Of a stretch of 60,827 bases of DNA, positions 8,869 to 17,434 are shown piece by piece. This DNA comes from [Eubacterium] yurii (lineage in GTDB: Bacteria > Bacillota > Clostridia > Peptostreptococcales > Filifactoraceae): NCBI GenBank assembly GCA_900167215.1, contig FUZS01000019.1, positions 1 to 60,827 on the forward strand. Reading direction: 5' to 3'. The translations under genes were made by a program, and so were the position numbers. Positions within the stretch are counted from its first letter, which is position 1. Every line of letters begins with the position of its first letter. A model generated the notes under the pieces. That model searched no databases. It saw only the letters and a list, made by a program, of their open reading frames with translations, and had not been told where the DNA came from.

Positions 8869-10245
8869 TTACACATCCATCTTGCTGACATCCACTACCT
8901 TGCCGTTTACCGCACATGCCACTGCCATAGCAGGAGATACAAGATGTGTCCTTGCATCCTTGCCCTGTCTACCCTCAAAATTTCTATTTGAAGTGGAAAC
9001 ACAGTGCTTGTAAGCATCAATTAAATCCGGATTCATCCCAAGACAACTTGAACATCCCGGCAATCTCCACTCAAAGCCTGCATCTATATATTTTTGGGCA
9101 AGCCCTGTCTTTTCAGCCTTAAGTTTTACCTGCATAGAACCGGGTACTACTACTGCTCTTATATTCTTATCCACCTTTTTACCTTGGATGTACTTTGCTC
9201 CCTCTTCCAAGTCTGAGTATCTGCCGTTAGTACATGAGCCTATAAACACCTCTGTAACAGCTATGTCGGCAGATGTCTGCTTAGGTGATAGATCCATATA
9301 TTCGTAGGCTTTTTCATCAGAGCTGTCTTTTATCTCAGGGAATTTTTCATCCACATCTACAGTCATTGACGGATTAGTACCCCATGTTATCTGTGGTTTG
9401 AGATTACTGACATCCATGGTAATTATCCTGTCAAAACAGCTTTCATCGTCTGTAAAATAAGTCTTCCACTTTTCTACATCACTTTGGAAGTTTTCACTTT
9501 CTCCATACTTTGTATTTTTGATATATTCAAAGGTCTTTTCATCCGGTGCGACCATACCCACCTTTGCACCGCCTTCAATAGCCATATTGCAAAGAGTCAT
9601 CCTCTCTTCCATGTCCATGTCTTTGACTGTATCTCCGTAAAACTCTATAGCTGACGACACTCCTACTGATACGCCGTTTTCTTTCAAAAATGCAAGTATT
9701 ATATCCTTTGCATACACTCCCTTAGGCAATTTTCCGCTGATTTTTACTCCGAGATTTTTCAGTTTCCTCTGCCATATACTCTGAGTGGCAAATACATGCT
9801 CCACCTCTGAAGTACCTATACCGAAGGCTATTGCTCCAAATGCACCGTGAGTTGCAGTATGGCTGTCTCCACATACTATAGTCATCCCCGGTCTTGTATT
9901 TCCGCTCTCAGGCCCTATTATGTGGACTATGCCGTTGTAATCACTGTCCATATCTTCAAGTTTTATATTATTTTTGATACAGTTTTGCCTTAGGGTTTCA
10001 AGCTGCATCTTCGCCAAGTCATCCGTTATATCTGCCCTTTCTTCTGCCTTTGTCGGAGTATTGTGATCCATTGTGGCAAATATCTTATCCGGTCTTCTTA
10101 TTTTTCTGCCTGAAATCTCCAATCCTTCAAATGCCTGAGGTGAAGTTACCTCGTGGATGTAGTGCATATCCACATATATAAGAGACAAATCGGAGTCAGT
10201 AGCAATCACATGTTCATCCCACACCTTATCGTATAATGTCTTCAT
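8869..10245 (-). CDS. leuC: 3-isopropylmalate dehydratase, large subunit
   Basis: This 458-residue aconitase-family subunit carries the iron-sulfur cluster. The start MKTLYDKVWDEHVI matches the E. coli-type LeuC. GDSHTATHGAFGAIAFGIGTSEVEHV, GSCTNGRYSDLE and CSSCLGMNPD hold the substrate-binding residues and the three cluster cysteines. Its length is normal. It is separated from leuB by 323 bp of structured sequence, unlike the tight spacing of the other leu genes. Confidence 0.95.
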   Translation of the reverse strand: MKTLYDKVWDEHVIATDSDLSLIYVDMHYIHEVTSPQAFEGLEISGRKIRRPDKIFATMDHNTPTKAEERADITDDLAKMQLETLRQNCIKNNIKLEDMDSDYNGIVHIIGPESGNTRPGMTIVCGDSHTATHGAFGAIAFGIGTSEVEHVFATQSIWQRKLKNLGVKISGKLPKGVYAKDIILAFLKENGVSVGVSSAIEFYGDTVKDMDMEERMTLCNMAIEGGAKVGMVAPDEKTFEYIKNTKYGESENFQSDVEKWKTYFTDDESCFDRIITMDVSNLKPQITWGTNPSMTVDVDEKFPEIKDSSDEKAYEYMDLSPKQTSADIAVTEVFIGSCTNGRYSDLEEGAKYIQGKKVDKNIRAVVVPGSMQVKLKAEKTGLAQKYIDAGFEWRLPGCSSCLGMNPDLIDAYKHCVSTSNRNFEGRQGKDARTHLVSPAMAVACAVNGKVVDVSKMDV

Positions 10246-10568
10246 AATTTTCTCCGTCTTTAAATTTATAATCTATATTTGTGAGTTTATATCGTATTTT
10301 AATAACTCAACCTTCCCACTGTAAAAATACAGTTAAAGTCTTTATTCCAAAATGTTTTTCTAAGATCTTTATGCTAATTATATGCAGCTTTAACATTTTT
10401 ATCTTTGTGATAATTATTTAAATTCCAATGAAATTTCAAATAATCTTAAGTGGGAAAGTAGAGCATTTGACTTTAACTGCCCCTGATAACGGGTAAAATA
10501 CTGATACTTTCGTAAAATCTAATATATTAATAAAGGATTCTAACTTGAACCAAAATCTGCTGTTTATT
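10246..10568 (-). other. Structured spacer between leuB and leuC
   Basis: This 323-bp gap has no gene. TTCCCACT (10313-10320) is complementary to AGTGGGAA (10449-10456). CAGTTAAAGTC (10330-10340) is complementary to GACTTTAACTG (10469-10479). The two pairings interleave, so they could form a pseudoknot or two alternative folds in the operon mRNA. CCCCTGATAACGGG beside them could form a further small hairpin. No U-tract follows, so this is not a simple terminator. Confidence 0.4.
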
Positions 10569-11615
10569 TTATCCAAGTTTTTGAATCAACTTTTTAGTAA
10601 ATTCGCTTGTACTCACGTAATTTTGAGCATTTAAATCCTTAGTCATACATCCTTCATCCAAGACAGACTTAACGGCATTTTCTATATCATCTGCCATCTT
10701 ATCTTGTGCAAATGAGTATCTCAGCATCATAGCAAGTGAGTATATCATAGCTATCGGATTGGCTAAGTCCATGCCTGCAATATCCGGAGCAGATCCGTGA
10801 GCCGGCTCGTAAAGTGCAATTTTATCCTTGCTGTAGCTTGCTGAAGAAAGTAGCCCCAAAGAGCCTCCAAGTACACTGACCTCGTCGGATAATATATCAC
10901 CGAAGAGATTTTCCGTCACTATAACGTCATACTTTGTCGGATTGGTAATAAGAGCCATAGCCATAGCATCTACATACATATGCTCTACTTCCACATCATA
11001 ATAGTCCTTTGCCACATCTTCCACTACTTTTCTCCATAGTTTGCTCGTGGCAAGCACATTGGCTTTGTCTACTGATGTTAGTTTTTTCCTTCTTTTTCTT
11101 GCAGTTTCAAAGGCATACCTTACTATCTGCTCTATTTCTTCGTAGCTGTAGGTGATAGAGTCAAGAGCTGACCTTTCTTCGAGTCTTCTCGGCTCTCCAA
11201 AATACGCTCCGCCCGTCAACTCCCTTACTATCATAAGGTCTGTACCTTTGACAATTTCTTCTTTAAGCGGGGATAAGTAGCAAAGTGAGTCCTCTACTTT
11301 GAGAGGTCTTACATTAGCATAGACCTTGAGATATTTTCTAAGAGCCAGCAAACCTGCCTCAGGTCTTATCTTTGCATTATCCCACTTTGGTCCTCCCACT
11401 GAGCCCATGAGTATTGCATCGCAATTTTCTATCTTTTCCTTCAGCTTATCCGAAAAAGGCTCTCCATAGGCATCAATAGAAGCTCCTCCGAATAATTCTT
11501 CTTCAATCTTATATTCAAAAGAGTATTTTTTCGATACGACTTCCAAAATCTCAAGAGCAGACTTCATTATCTCAGGTCCTATACCGTCACCTGCAATACA
11601 AAGAATATTTTTCAT
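10569..11615 (-). CDS. leuB: 3-isopropylmalate dehydrogenase
   Basis: This 348-residue enzyme oxidatively decarboxylates 3-isopropylmalate with NAD+ in leucine synthesis. It shows GDGIGPEIMKSALEIL at the N-terminus and the Arg-rich substrate site RELTGGAYFGEPRR. The metal-binding Asp lie in VTENLFGDILSDEVS. The NAD site is EPAHGSAPDIAGMDLANP. It starts 2 nt after the leuA stop, so the two genes are almost certainly translated together. Confidence 0.96.
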   Translation of the reverse strand: MKNILCIAGDGIGPEIMKSALEILEVVSKKYSFEYKIEEELFGGASIDAYGEPFSDKLKEKIENCDAILMGSVGGPKWDNAKIRPEAGLLALRKYLKVYANVRPLKVEDSLCYLSPLKEEIVKGTDLMIVRELTGGAYFGEPRRLEERSALDSITYSYEEIEQIVRYAFETARKRRKKLTSVDKANVLATSKLWRKVVEDVAKDYYDVEVEHMYVDAMAMALITNPTKYDVIVTENLFGDILSDEVSVLGGSLGLLSSASYSKDKIALYEPAHGSAPDIAGMDLANPIAMIYSLAMMLRYSFAQDKMADDIENAVKSVLDEGCMTKDLNAQNYVSTSEFTKKLIQKLG

Positions 11616-11617
11616 AA

Positions 11618-13123
11618 TTAAAACTCCAATCCCAATTTATTAATACCGTGAATATATGCCAATATCGACGCCTTGATAATGTCCACATCAAGCCCTGAGG
11701 TATTTATCTCCCTATTGCCAAGTTTGAGTCTTATCCTTGCTTCACCAAGAGCATCACTTTGTGATGATACGGCATTGATTTCATAGTTTATTATCTCTAT
11801 AGGCTGGTTGACTATCTTATTTATAGCCTTGTAGGATGCATCCACCTGTCCGTTACCCACTGCTGTCTGCTGGATAATCTGTCCGTCCTTTTGCAATATT
11901 ACGCTGACTTGAGTTATCTTATCTTCAAGAGTGGCTGAGTGATAGCTTACAAATGAGTAGTTTTCCTTTTCTATCTCACCGTTTGTAAGTAGAGAAGTTA
12001 TGTCTTCCACTGTAACATATTTTTTTGTATCAGTAAGTTTTTTGAACTCAGCAAAAGCATCATTTATCTTTTCATCGTCAAAGTGAAATCCGTTATGCTC
12101 CAAAAATACCTTGAAAGCATGTCTTCCTGAGTGTTTTCCAAGCACAAGACCGTCATTTTTCGGTATACCTATCTTTGATGAATCCATTATTTCATAAGTC
12201 GATCTGTTCTTTATGATACCGTCTTGATGTATGCCGGATTCATGCAAGAAGCAGTTCTCACCTATTACCGACTTTGTAGGTGCTATCTCTATGCCTGTAA
12301 GAGAGGTTACAAGTTTTGACGTCTTATATATCTGTCTTGTATTGATATTTGTACCTATATCGTACATTTCACTTCTGGTATCTATAGCCATTACCGCCTC
12401 TTCAAGTGCAGTGTTACCCGCTCTTTCACCCAGACCGTTAATTGTACACTCTATCTGTCTTACCCCTGCTGTTACTCCTGAAAGTGCATTTGCTGTAGCA
12501 AGTCCCAAGTCATCATGGCAATGTGCCGATATAGTCACATTTTCTACACCCTTAGTATTTTTCTTAATGTAAGATATGAGTTCATGGTATTCAATCGGTT
12601 GGATGAAACCTACAGTATCAGGCACATTGATAGTTGTAGCCCCTGAGCTTATTGCCACCTCATATACTTGGCAGAGATAGTCCTTGTCTGTCCTTGTAGC
12701 ATCTTCTGCTGAAAACTGTATGTCATCTACAAAGCTCTTTGCATAGGCAACCAAGTCTCTCGTCCTATCTATTACCTGCTGTCTTGTCATCTTGAGCTTG
12801 TGTTCAAGATGTATGTCACTTGTTGCCAAAAATACGTGTATTCTTGGATGTTTCGCCTCTTTTAGAGCCTCAGCAGCTCTTTGTATATCCTCTTTTACCA
12901 ATCTTGACAATGCACATACTACAGGTTTTTCCACCGCTTGAGCCACTGCACGTACACCCTCGAAGTCTCCTTCGCTTGAAGCTGGAAATCCTGCCTCTAT
13001 TATATCTACACCAAGCTTTTCCAATTGCTTTGCAATCATAATCTTATCTTCTTTATTTAAATTGACCCTTGGCGTCTGCTCTCCATCCCTAAGTGTAGTG
13101 TCAAAAATCTTAACTTTTTCCAT
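11618..13123 (-). CDS. leuA: 2-isopropylmalate synthase
   Basis: LeuA condenses acetyl-CoA with 2-ketoisovalerate, the committed step of leucine synthesis. The N-terminal TIM barrel has DTTLRDGEQTPRVNL and the metal-binding HCHDDLGLA; GLGERAGN follows. The C-terminal part (after about residue 385) is the LeuA dimer domain that binds leucine for feedback inhibition. The frame extends to 13135, but GGGAG lies at good spacing before the ATG at 13123, giving 501 residues. It is the first gene after the attenuator. Confidence 0.95.
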   Translation of the reverse strand: MEKVKIFDTTLRDGEQTPRVNLNKEDKIMIAKQLEKLGVDIIEAGFPASSEGDFEGVRAVAQAVEKPVVCALSRLVKEDIQRAAEALKEAKHPRIHVFLATSDIHLEHKLKMTRQQVIDRTRDLVAYAKSFVDDIQFSAEDATRTDKDYLCQVYEVAISSGATTINVPDTVGFIQPIEYHELISYIKKNTKGVENVTISAHCHDDLGLATANALSGVTAGVRQIECTINGLGERAGNTALEEAVMAIDTRSEMYDIGTNINTRQIYKTSKLVTSLTGIEIAPTKSVIGENCFLHESGIHQDGIIKNRSTYEIMDSSKIGIPKNDGLVLGKHSGRHAFKVFLEHNGFHFDDEKINDAFAEFKKLTDTKKYVTVEDITSLLTNGEIEKENYSFVSYHSATLEDKITQVSVILQKDGQIIQQTAVGNGQVDASYKAINKIVNQPIEIINYEINAVSSQSDALGEARIRLKLGNREINTSGLDVDIIKASILAYIHGINKLGLEF

Positions 13124-13373
13124 AATTTCTCCCATCCTTATTTATAAAAGTCTTAGTTCTATCCTGACTTAAAAGTCTTTTATTCCAACTTTTTTAAATT
13201 TAAAATTGTATACTCATCCTTTTAATCTATGGAGCCTTATATAAATAAAGCTCTGCTCTTACAACGATTTAACTAAAGAATAAAAATATAGATATCTTAT
13301 TCCACCAAGTTAAATTTCAATTAAAGTTTAAAAACTTAAAACCCGATTTATCCTCCAATTCTATAAGATTTAA

Positions 13374-13486
13374 TACTAATACCATTTATAATGCCAAGAT
13401 TGTTATTTTAGCAAATTATTTGTTTTTCAGATTATCAATAATATTGCTGTTATAAAAATACAAGGCTTTTTGATAGGATTTTAGTA
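13374..13486 (+). repeat. Miniature inverted repeat, type 2, inside the leu leader
   Basis: It begins TACTAATACCATTTATAATGCCAAG and ends GGATTTTAGTA; the reverse complement of the end resembles the start. It lies between the attenuator terminator and leuA, so it is part of the operon mRNA whenever read-through occurs. The remaining sequence between 13124 and 13520 shows no gene. Confidence 0.75.
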
Positions 13487-13521
13487 TAAATGTTAATATT
13501 AATACAAGCTTCAAGTGAAAA

Positions 13522-13567
13522 TAAAAAAACCGTCTGATTAAAGCGCTTAGCTTATATCAAACGGTTT
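13522..13567 (-). terminator. Leu operon attenuator terminator
   Basis: On the minus strand AAACCGTTTGA pairs with TCAGACGGTTT (11 bp with one G-U) and is followed by TTTTTAT. It lies downstream of a short Leu/Ile peptide frame and about 400 nt upstream of leuA, so transcription must pass it to reach the operon. Confidence 0.8.
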
Positions 13568-13580
13568 ATATACTCCACTT

Positions 13581-13613
13581 GGTATAAGCCCTATCACGAA
13601 CAGGGCCTATACC
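13581..13613 (-). promoter_or_regulatory. Protector/antiterminator hairpin of the leu leader
   Basis: On the minus strand GGTATAGGCCCT pairs with AGGGCTTATACC (12 bp, one G-U). Its 3' arm can instead pair with TATAAGCT (13549-13556) within the terminator loop. The neighbouring segment 13569-13582 can pair with the Ile-Leu codons of the leader peptide (13646-13661). These mutually exclusive pairings are what attenuation needs. Confidence 0.65.
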
Positions 13614-13642
13614 GATTATCAAAAATGATTTGGCACAGTCCC

Positions 13643-13702
13643 TTACCTAAGTATGAGTATCAGCGTATTCAATTGTCTTGAGTTAGAAACTGAGCAAGTC
13701 AT
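13643..13702 (-). CDS. Leucine operon leader peptide (attenuator)
   Basis: A 19-residue frame reads MTCSVSNSRQLNTLILILR, starting at ATG 13702 behind AAAGGAATTT and ending in TAA. Four Leu codons of four kinds (TTG, CTG, CTC, CTT) and two ATA Ile codons are crowded near its end. Ribosome stalling here at low charged tRNA-Leu or tRNA-Ile would alter folding of the downstream hairpins. The coding assignment rests on composition, position and the downstream terminator. No T-box consensus was seen, which supports a peptide-based mechanism. Confidence 0.75.
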   Translation of the reverse strand: MTCSVSNSRQLNTLILILR

Positions 13703-13855
13703 TTTTAAATTCCTTTCTTATCTATAATTTACATCCTTATGTTGCATCTACATATCAACAAACATCCGCTATCTAAATCAATAGCAAAACTATAAATACA
13801 AAAATTAAAATATTGTTCTTAGTATATACACAACATTGTCTTTTTGATTTTGCTA

Positions 13856-13884
13856 ATTATATACCGTTATAAATTTTTTGTCAA
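13856..13884 (-). promoter_or_regulatory. Promoter of the leu-ilv operon
   Basis: On the minus strand: TTGACA (13879-13884), 17-nt spacer, TATAAT (13856-13861), a perfect sigma-A consensus. The predicted start near 13849 gives a leader of about 150 nt before the leader peptide and about 330 nt to the attenuator. Such a strong promoter with a terminator behind it suits control by attenuation. Confidence 0.85.
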
Positions 13885-14133
13885 TAAAAAATTTATAAAA
13901 ACATAAAATTTTTTATGTTTTTTTGTTTATATCAAGTATAGCTAATTTTCATAAAACTTATATAACGCAGTTATAACAACATTTTCAACTTAGTTATCTC
14001 ATTAAGTCTAAATATTCATCTGAATATATAATAATATTTTTTGCATTTTTAAATTATTGTTTTTTTCATTTTCTTCGCCTTTTACTTATAAGCTAATTTT
14101 ATAAAATAAATTATGAAAATTATCTATTATCAA

Positions 14134-14245
14134 TACTTAAAAGCTTTTAAATAGTCCTAAAATATATTAAAGATGAGTTGTCTGAAACTAAAAAAATTAT
14201 ATTCCAACAAGTTTAAATATATAGCAGTCTAAAAGGTGATTAGTA
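14134..14245 (-). repeat. Miniature inverted repeat, type 2-like
   Basis: It begins TACTTAAAAGCTTTTAAAT and ends AAAAGGTGATTAGTA, the reverse complement of a type 2 start. It lies just downstream of the metal-binding lipoprotein gene. The 13885-14290 gap is otherwise AT-rich without a gene. Confidence 0.55.
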
Positions 14246-14290
14246 TAAAAAATAGTATATAATCTGAGATTTTTATGAATAATTTTTATT

Positions 14291-15448
14291 TTACTTATCT
14301 TTTAATATTGAGTTTTTAAGCATTTCTTTAGCTTCTTCTTCGCTAAGTTCATAGTGATAGAATAATTTATAGAATTCTTGTGCTTGTTTTACCATATCAT
14401 ATTTGAATTCTTCAGGGAATAACAATGTTCCAAGCCATTGCATTCCAAGTATTCTATTTACTGATGGCGGTCTGCCTACCCAGTTATATGGTAGAGATGG
14501 CGCCTGATATACTTTCTTATCCTTTACAGCCTTTAGATTTGCCCAAGCTTTGTCAGTAGTTATAAGCTCATAAGCTTTTTTATCAGCCGTTATTATAACA
14601 TCCGGATTCCAGTTTATCAGTTGCTCCATTGATATTTCAGCCTTACTCTTGCTTGCCTTATCAAGTTTTGCTACATTTTCCGCTCCCATAAACTCTATAG
14701 TTTCAGAGTGAATTGAGCCCGCTCCCATAGTTGAAAGCCCATTTTCGCCTTCCGCATAGTATACTTTAGGCTTAGTACTTACTTTTTGCGCATTTGCTTT
14801 GGCTAAATCTATGGCTTCCTTGCAATATTGAGCCAGTTTATTGCCTTGTTCTTCTTCTCCCAAGACTTTTCCAAGAGTTGTATATGCCTCAGGTAGTTTT
14901 TCAAATGTAGCTTCTACAAATATAGTTGGTATATTAGTTTGTTTTTGTATTGTGTCCATTCCCTCTTTTATATCATCTTTTGCCTCTCCAAGGTCTATTA
15001 CGACTTGTGGACCTGCTGATATAAGCGCTTCCATATTAAGGTTTGCATTTTTGCCGTAAAATGCCCCAAATTCAGGTTTATCCGCATATTTCTTATCAAT
15101 ATACTTCATTTGCTTGTCTTTTGGTTTTGAGCCCCAACCCACCATCTTATCAGGAGCTATAGAGTAGAGCATTATTTGAGCCAAATATCCTGAAGGTGCT
15201 ATCTTTTCAATTTTTGCAGGAATTTCTACTTCTCTGCCTGCCGAATCTGTAAACTTGACAGTTCCTGATTCAGCTTTTTGTTCGTCTTTTTTACCTTCTT
15301 CCGTTTTGTTCTCATCCTTCTTGCCTTCCTCAGCCTTTTGCTCTGTCTTAGTTTCAGCTTGCTTGTTGTCTTGTGGCGCCTTACTTGTACAAGCTGTAGT
15401 TGTAAACAGCATTGCTCCTACAATCAGCGCCGATAATAATCTTTTCAT
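14291..15448 (-). CDS. ABC transporter substrate-binding lipoprotein, Fe3+-siderophore/cobalamin (FepB/BtuF) family
   Basis: This 385-residue lipoprotein delivers a metal chelate to a FecCD-type importer. The signal peptide ends in TTAC, and a linker of repeated EEGKKDE-like units (about residues 30-62) tethers the domain. A Peripla_BP_2 domain follows, starting FTDSAGREVEIPAKIEKIAPSG. AQIMLYSIAPDKMVGWG and LISAGPQVVIDLG are typical of the family. It is the last gene of the locus, separated from fmdE by 455 bp that hold two repeat copies, so it may have its own regulation. The ligand is not identifiable. Confidence 0.88.
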   Translation of the reverse strand: MKRLLSALIVGAMLFTTTACTSKAPQDNKQAETKTEQKAEEGKKDENKTEEGKKDEQKAESGTVKFTDSAGREVEIPAKIEKIAPSGYLAQIMLYSIAPDKMVGWGSKPKDKQMKYIDKKYADKPEFGAFYGKNANLNMEALISAGPQVVIDLGEAKDDIKEGMDTIQKQTNIPTIFVEATFEKLPEAYTTLGKVLGEEEQGNKLAQYCKEAIDLAKANAQKVSTKPKVYYAEGENGLSTMGAGSIHSETIEFMGAENVAKLDKASKSKAEISMEQLINWNPDVIITADKKAYELITTDKAWANLKAVKDKKVYQAPSLPYNWVGRPPSVNRILGMQWLGTLLFPEEFKYDMVKQAQEFYKLFYHYELSEEEAKEMLKNSILKDK

Positions 15449-15624
15449 ATAGATTTCTCCTTTTTAAAAATTTTTATATAAATTTAGAATTAAGTCTTAT
15501 CATATACCTGCTTATAGCAATATCTGTTAAACTAAGGGATGTATCAAGTGTTATAATTTGACCGTTCTTATACATCAGCTGCAATATAAATAGCAAAATA
15601 ATATTTATCATAGTTAAAAATTAA

Positions 15625-15740
15625 TACTAAAAAGCTATTAAAAAAGCATGTAATTGCATCTCAATAAAGTTATTGAAAATTCAATTAATGTATAGTGTTG
15701 CTTTAAAATAGATACTTGCTATTATAAGTGGTGCTCAGTA
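15625..15740 (-). repeat. Miniature inverted repeat, type 2
   Basis: It begins TACTAAAAAGCTATTAAAAAA and ends AAGTGGTGCTCAGTA. It matches 38464-38579 closely (shared GCATGTAATTGCATC-like core and GCTTTAAAATAGATACTTGCT). Confidence 0.75.
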
Positions 15741-15857
15741 TAAAAAGCAATAGAACTATGGATAATATGTTTTTATAACATATAAATGAAGTCATAAAAC
15801 TTATGCTATTGTCATTAAATGCAAGATGACATATCCATATATTAAACAGATAATAGA
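15741..15857 (-). repeat. Miniature repeat, type 3
   Basis: AATAGAACTATGGATAATATG at the start and CCATATATTAAACAGATAATAG at the end match the type 3 copies. It directly abuts a type 2 copy, so the gap 15449-15903 contains a repeat doublet and no gene. Confidence 0.55.
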
Positions 15858-15903
15858 CTTAGCTATCTGATATATTTGACTAAATTCCAATTTTTTGACC
15901 TTG

Positions 15904-16458
15904 TTATATTTCTTTATAGTAGCTCTTGTTTGCGCAGTTTTTGCACATAGTCTTGCCGTCTTTTACCACTTCTTTAAGATCTATCACCTCTTCACCGCAT
16001 AGCTGGCAAAAAGTTGCTCCGATAGGTTTTCCCGGCATATCTTCAGGCCTTATATCTACAAGCACCTTCTTTGCTACAAATAAGTCTTCATTTTTTAAAT
16101 CTGCAAAAAACTCCGCTATATCTCCGCCATCAGGTGGAAAAAGCCTGTTTTTTCTATAAATTCTGTACGCCTCTTTGTTATCCATATTTACAAAGGTACA
16201 GGCTGTCTTACCGTAATCAAGCAGGACAAATCTTCTCTTGCCCACCTTGCATCCTGTAACTGTCATTATAGAATCTGCTATACACCTGTCTGTCTCTACA
16301 TATACTTTCAGATTTTTATAGTCGTCCTTTACTCCCAAGTTTAATAATTCAATCGCATATAACGCCATCTTCACTCCTATAGCCTGACCTGAACAAAGAT
16401 GGCCATGGTAAGCTACCGCTTTTTCCAATTTTTCCAAGTAATATTTCTTATCAAACAT
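15904..16458 (-). CDS. FmdE family protein with C-terminal zinc ribbon
   Basis: This 184-residue protein belongs to the FmdE family, named from the molybdenum formylmethanofuran dehydrogenase operon; the biochemical role is not settled. The signature YHGHLCSGQAIGVKMALYA supplies the His and Cys of the core. It is followed by DRCIADSIMTVTGCKVGKR and DYGKTACTF. The end carries a zinc ribbon, CQLCGEEV...MCKNCA. It starts 15 nt after the methyltransferase stop behind AAAGGAG. Position in an ABC uptake locus suggests a role in handling the imported metal or cofactor. Confidence 0.82.
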   Translation of the reverse strand: MFDKKYYLEKLEKAVAYHGHLCSGQAIGVKMALYAIELLNLGVKDDYKNLKVYVETDRCIADSIMTVTGCKVGKRRFVLLDYGKTACTFVNMDNKEAYRIYRKNRLFPPDGGDIAEFFADLKNEDLFVAKKVLVDIRPEDMPGKPIGATFCQLCGEEVIDLKEVVKDGKTMCKNCANKSYYKEI

Positions 16459-16473
16459 AGTAGCTCCTTTCTG

Positions 16474-17205
16474 CTAAAGCTGTTTTTCAATTATAAATAT
16501 ACTTATCTTCTTTTCTACAGAAACAAAGTGAGTAAAACTATCACCTAAAGCCTTATATTCCTGCTCCAACTTACTCTTTGAAAGTATATTCTGTATTTCA
16601 TCATCAGTGTTTTTAGTATAGGACTTCAAGAATCTTATTGCCTCTTCTTCATCCCTTACATACTGTCCATTTTCACATTCCATATCTATCTTAGTATATT
16701 TTATATTTTCTTTTTCAAGATAAGGACAGATTATGCCTGCATTTTCCTTATTGCTCTTAGAGATTTCATCTTCATTCATTCCACTGTATGACGTAGTGTT
16801 TACTATCAGTATCAGACCTTGCCTTGCCATAGAAAGCATTGTCTTTATATCCCTTGTAGGCTTTGAAAAGAACTTTGCAACAACATAGTCTATATTGTGA
16901 AATTCGTTATTATATATGTCAGTTTTTAGAGGAATTATATTTTTTATATTGTTTTTTTCTATATTTTGTTGCAAAACTTCAAGCACCTTATTTTGTATAT
17001 CTGCTGCTATTATCAAATTGGCATACTTGGACATGGAAAGGGCAAAATATCCTGTACCGCAGCCAAATTCAGCAATATTCTTATCTTTTATGTAGTCTTT
17101 TATCTTTTCGGAAATCTTATCGTTCATATCATTTGTTTCGCTACAAACTATATTCCAGTATATTTTCTCACTATTCCAATTAAACATGGTCTTCAACTCT
17201 TTCAT
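16474..17205 (-). CDS. Class I SAM-dependent methyltransferase
   Basis: This 243-residue protein has motif I IAEFGCGTGYFALSMSKYA and an acidic residue at the end of strand 2 (IIAADIQ), so it should bind S-adenosylmethionine. The next segment YVVAKFFSKP replaces the usual catalytic loop. The substrate is unknown. It lies between the ATPase and fmdE genes of the metal uptake locus and may modify the imported chelate. A second ATG seven codons in is possible, but AAAGGAAG favours 17205. Confidence 0.75.
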   Translation of the reverse strand: MKELKTMFNWNSEKIYWNIVCSETNDMNDKISEKIKDYIKDKNIAEFGCGTGYFALSMSKYANLIIAADIQNKVLEVLQQNIEKNNIKNIIPLKTDIYNNEFHNIDYVVAKFFSKPTRDIKTMLSMARQGLILIVNTTSYSGMNEDEISKSNKENAGIICPYLEKENIKYTKIDMECENGQYVRDEEEAIRFLKSYTKNTDDEIQNILSKSKLEQEYKALGDSFTHFVSVEKKISIFIIEKQL

Positions 17206-17434
17206 TATACTTCCTTTGAATTTTTAATATATTGTAAGCTAATAAAGTCTAAAAAATGCAATAATTCGCTAAAAAAACTATATTTCTTTACTTAATATCA
17301 TATTATTATGAGAAATATTTCGGTTTTATATTAGATTTAGAATTACTATTAATCAAAACTTATCTATATGAAATAGACTTCTACTTATTCCAATTCCTTT
17401 TTTTAATAAAGTAAATACTATCACTTAGCAGAAT

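Noticed and set aside
13522-13702. T-box riboswitch for the leu operon
   Set aside because: No AGGGTGG-ACCGCG-type consensus or specifier stem was found on the minus strand; the short Leu/Ile peptide frame explains the terminator better.
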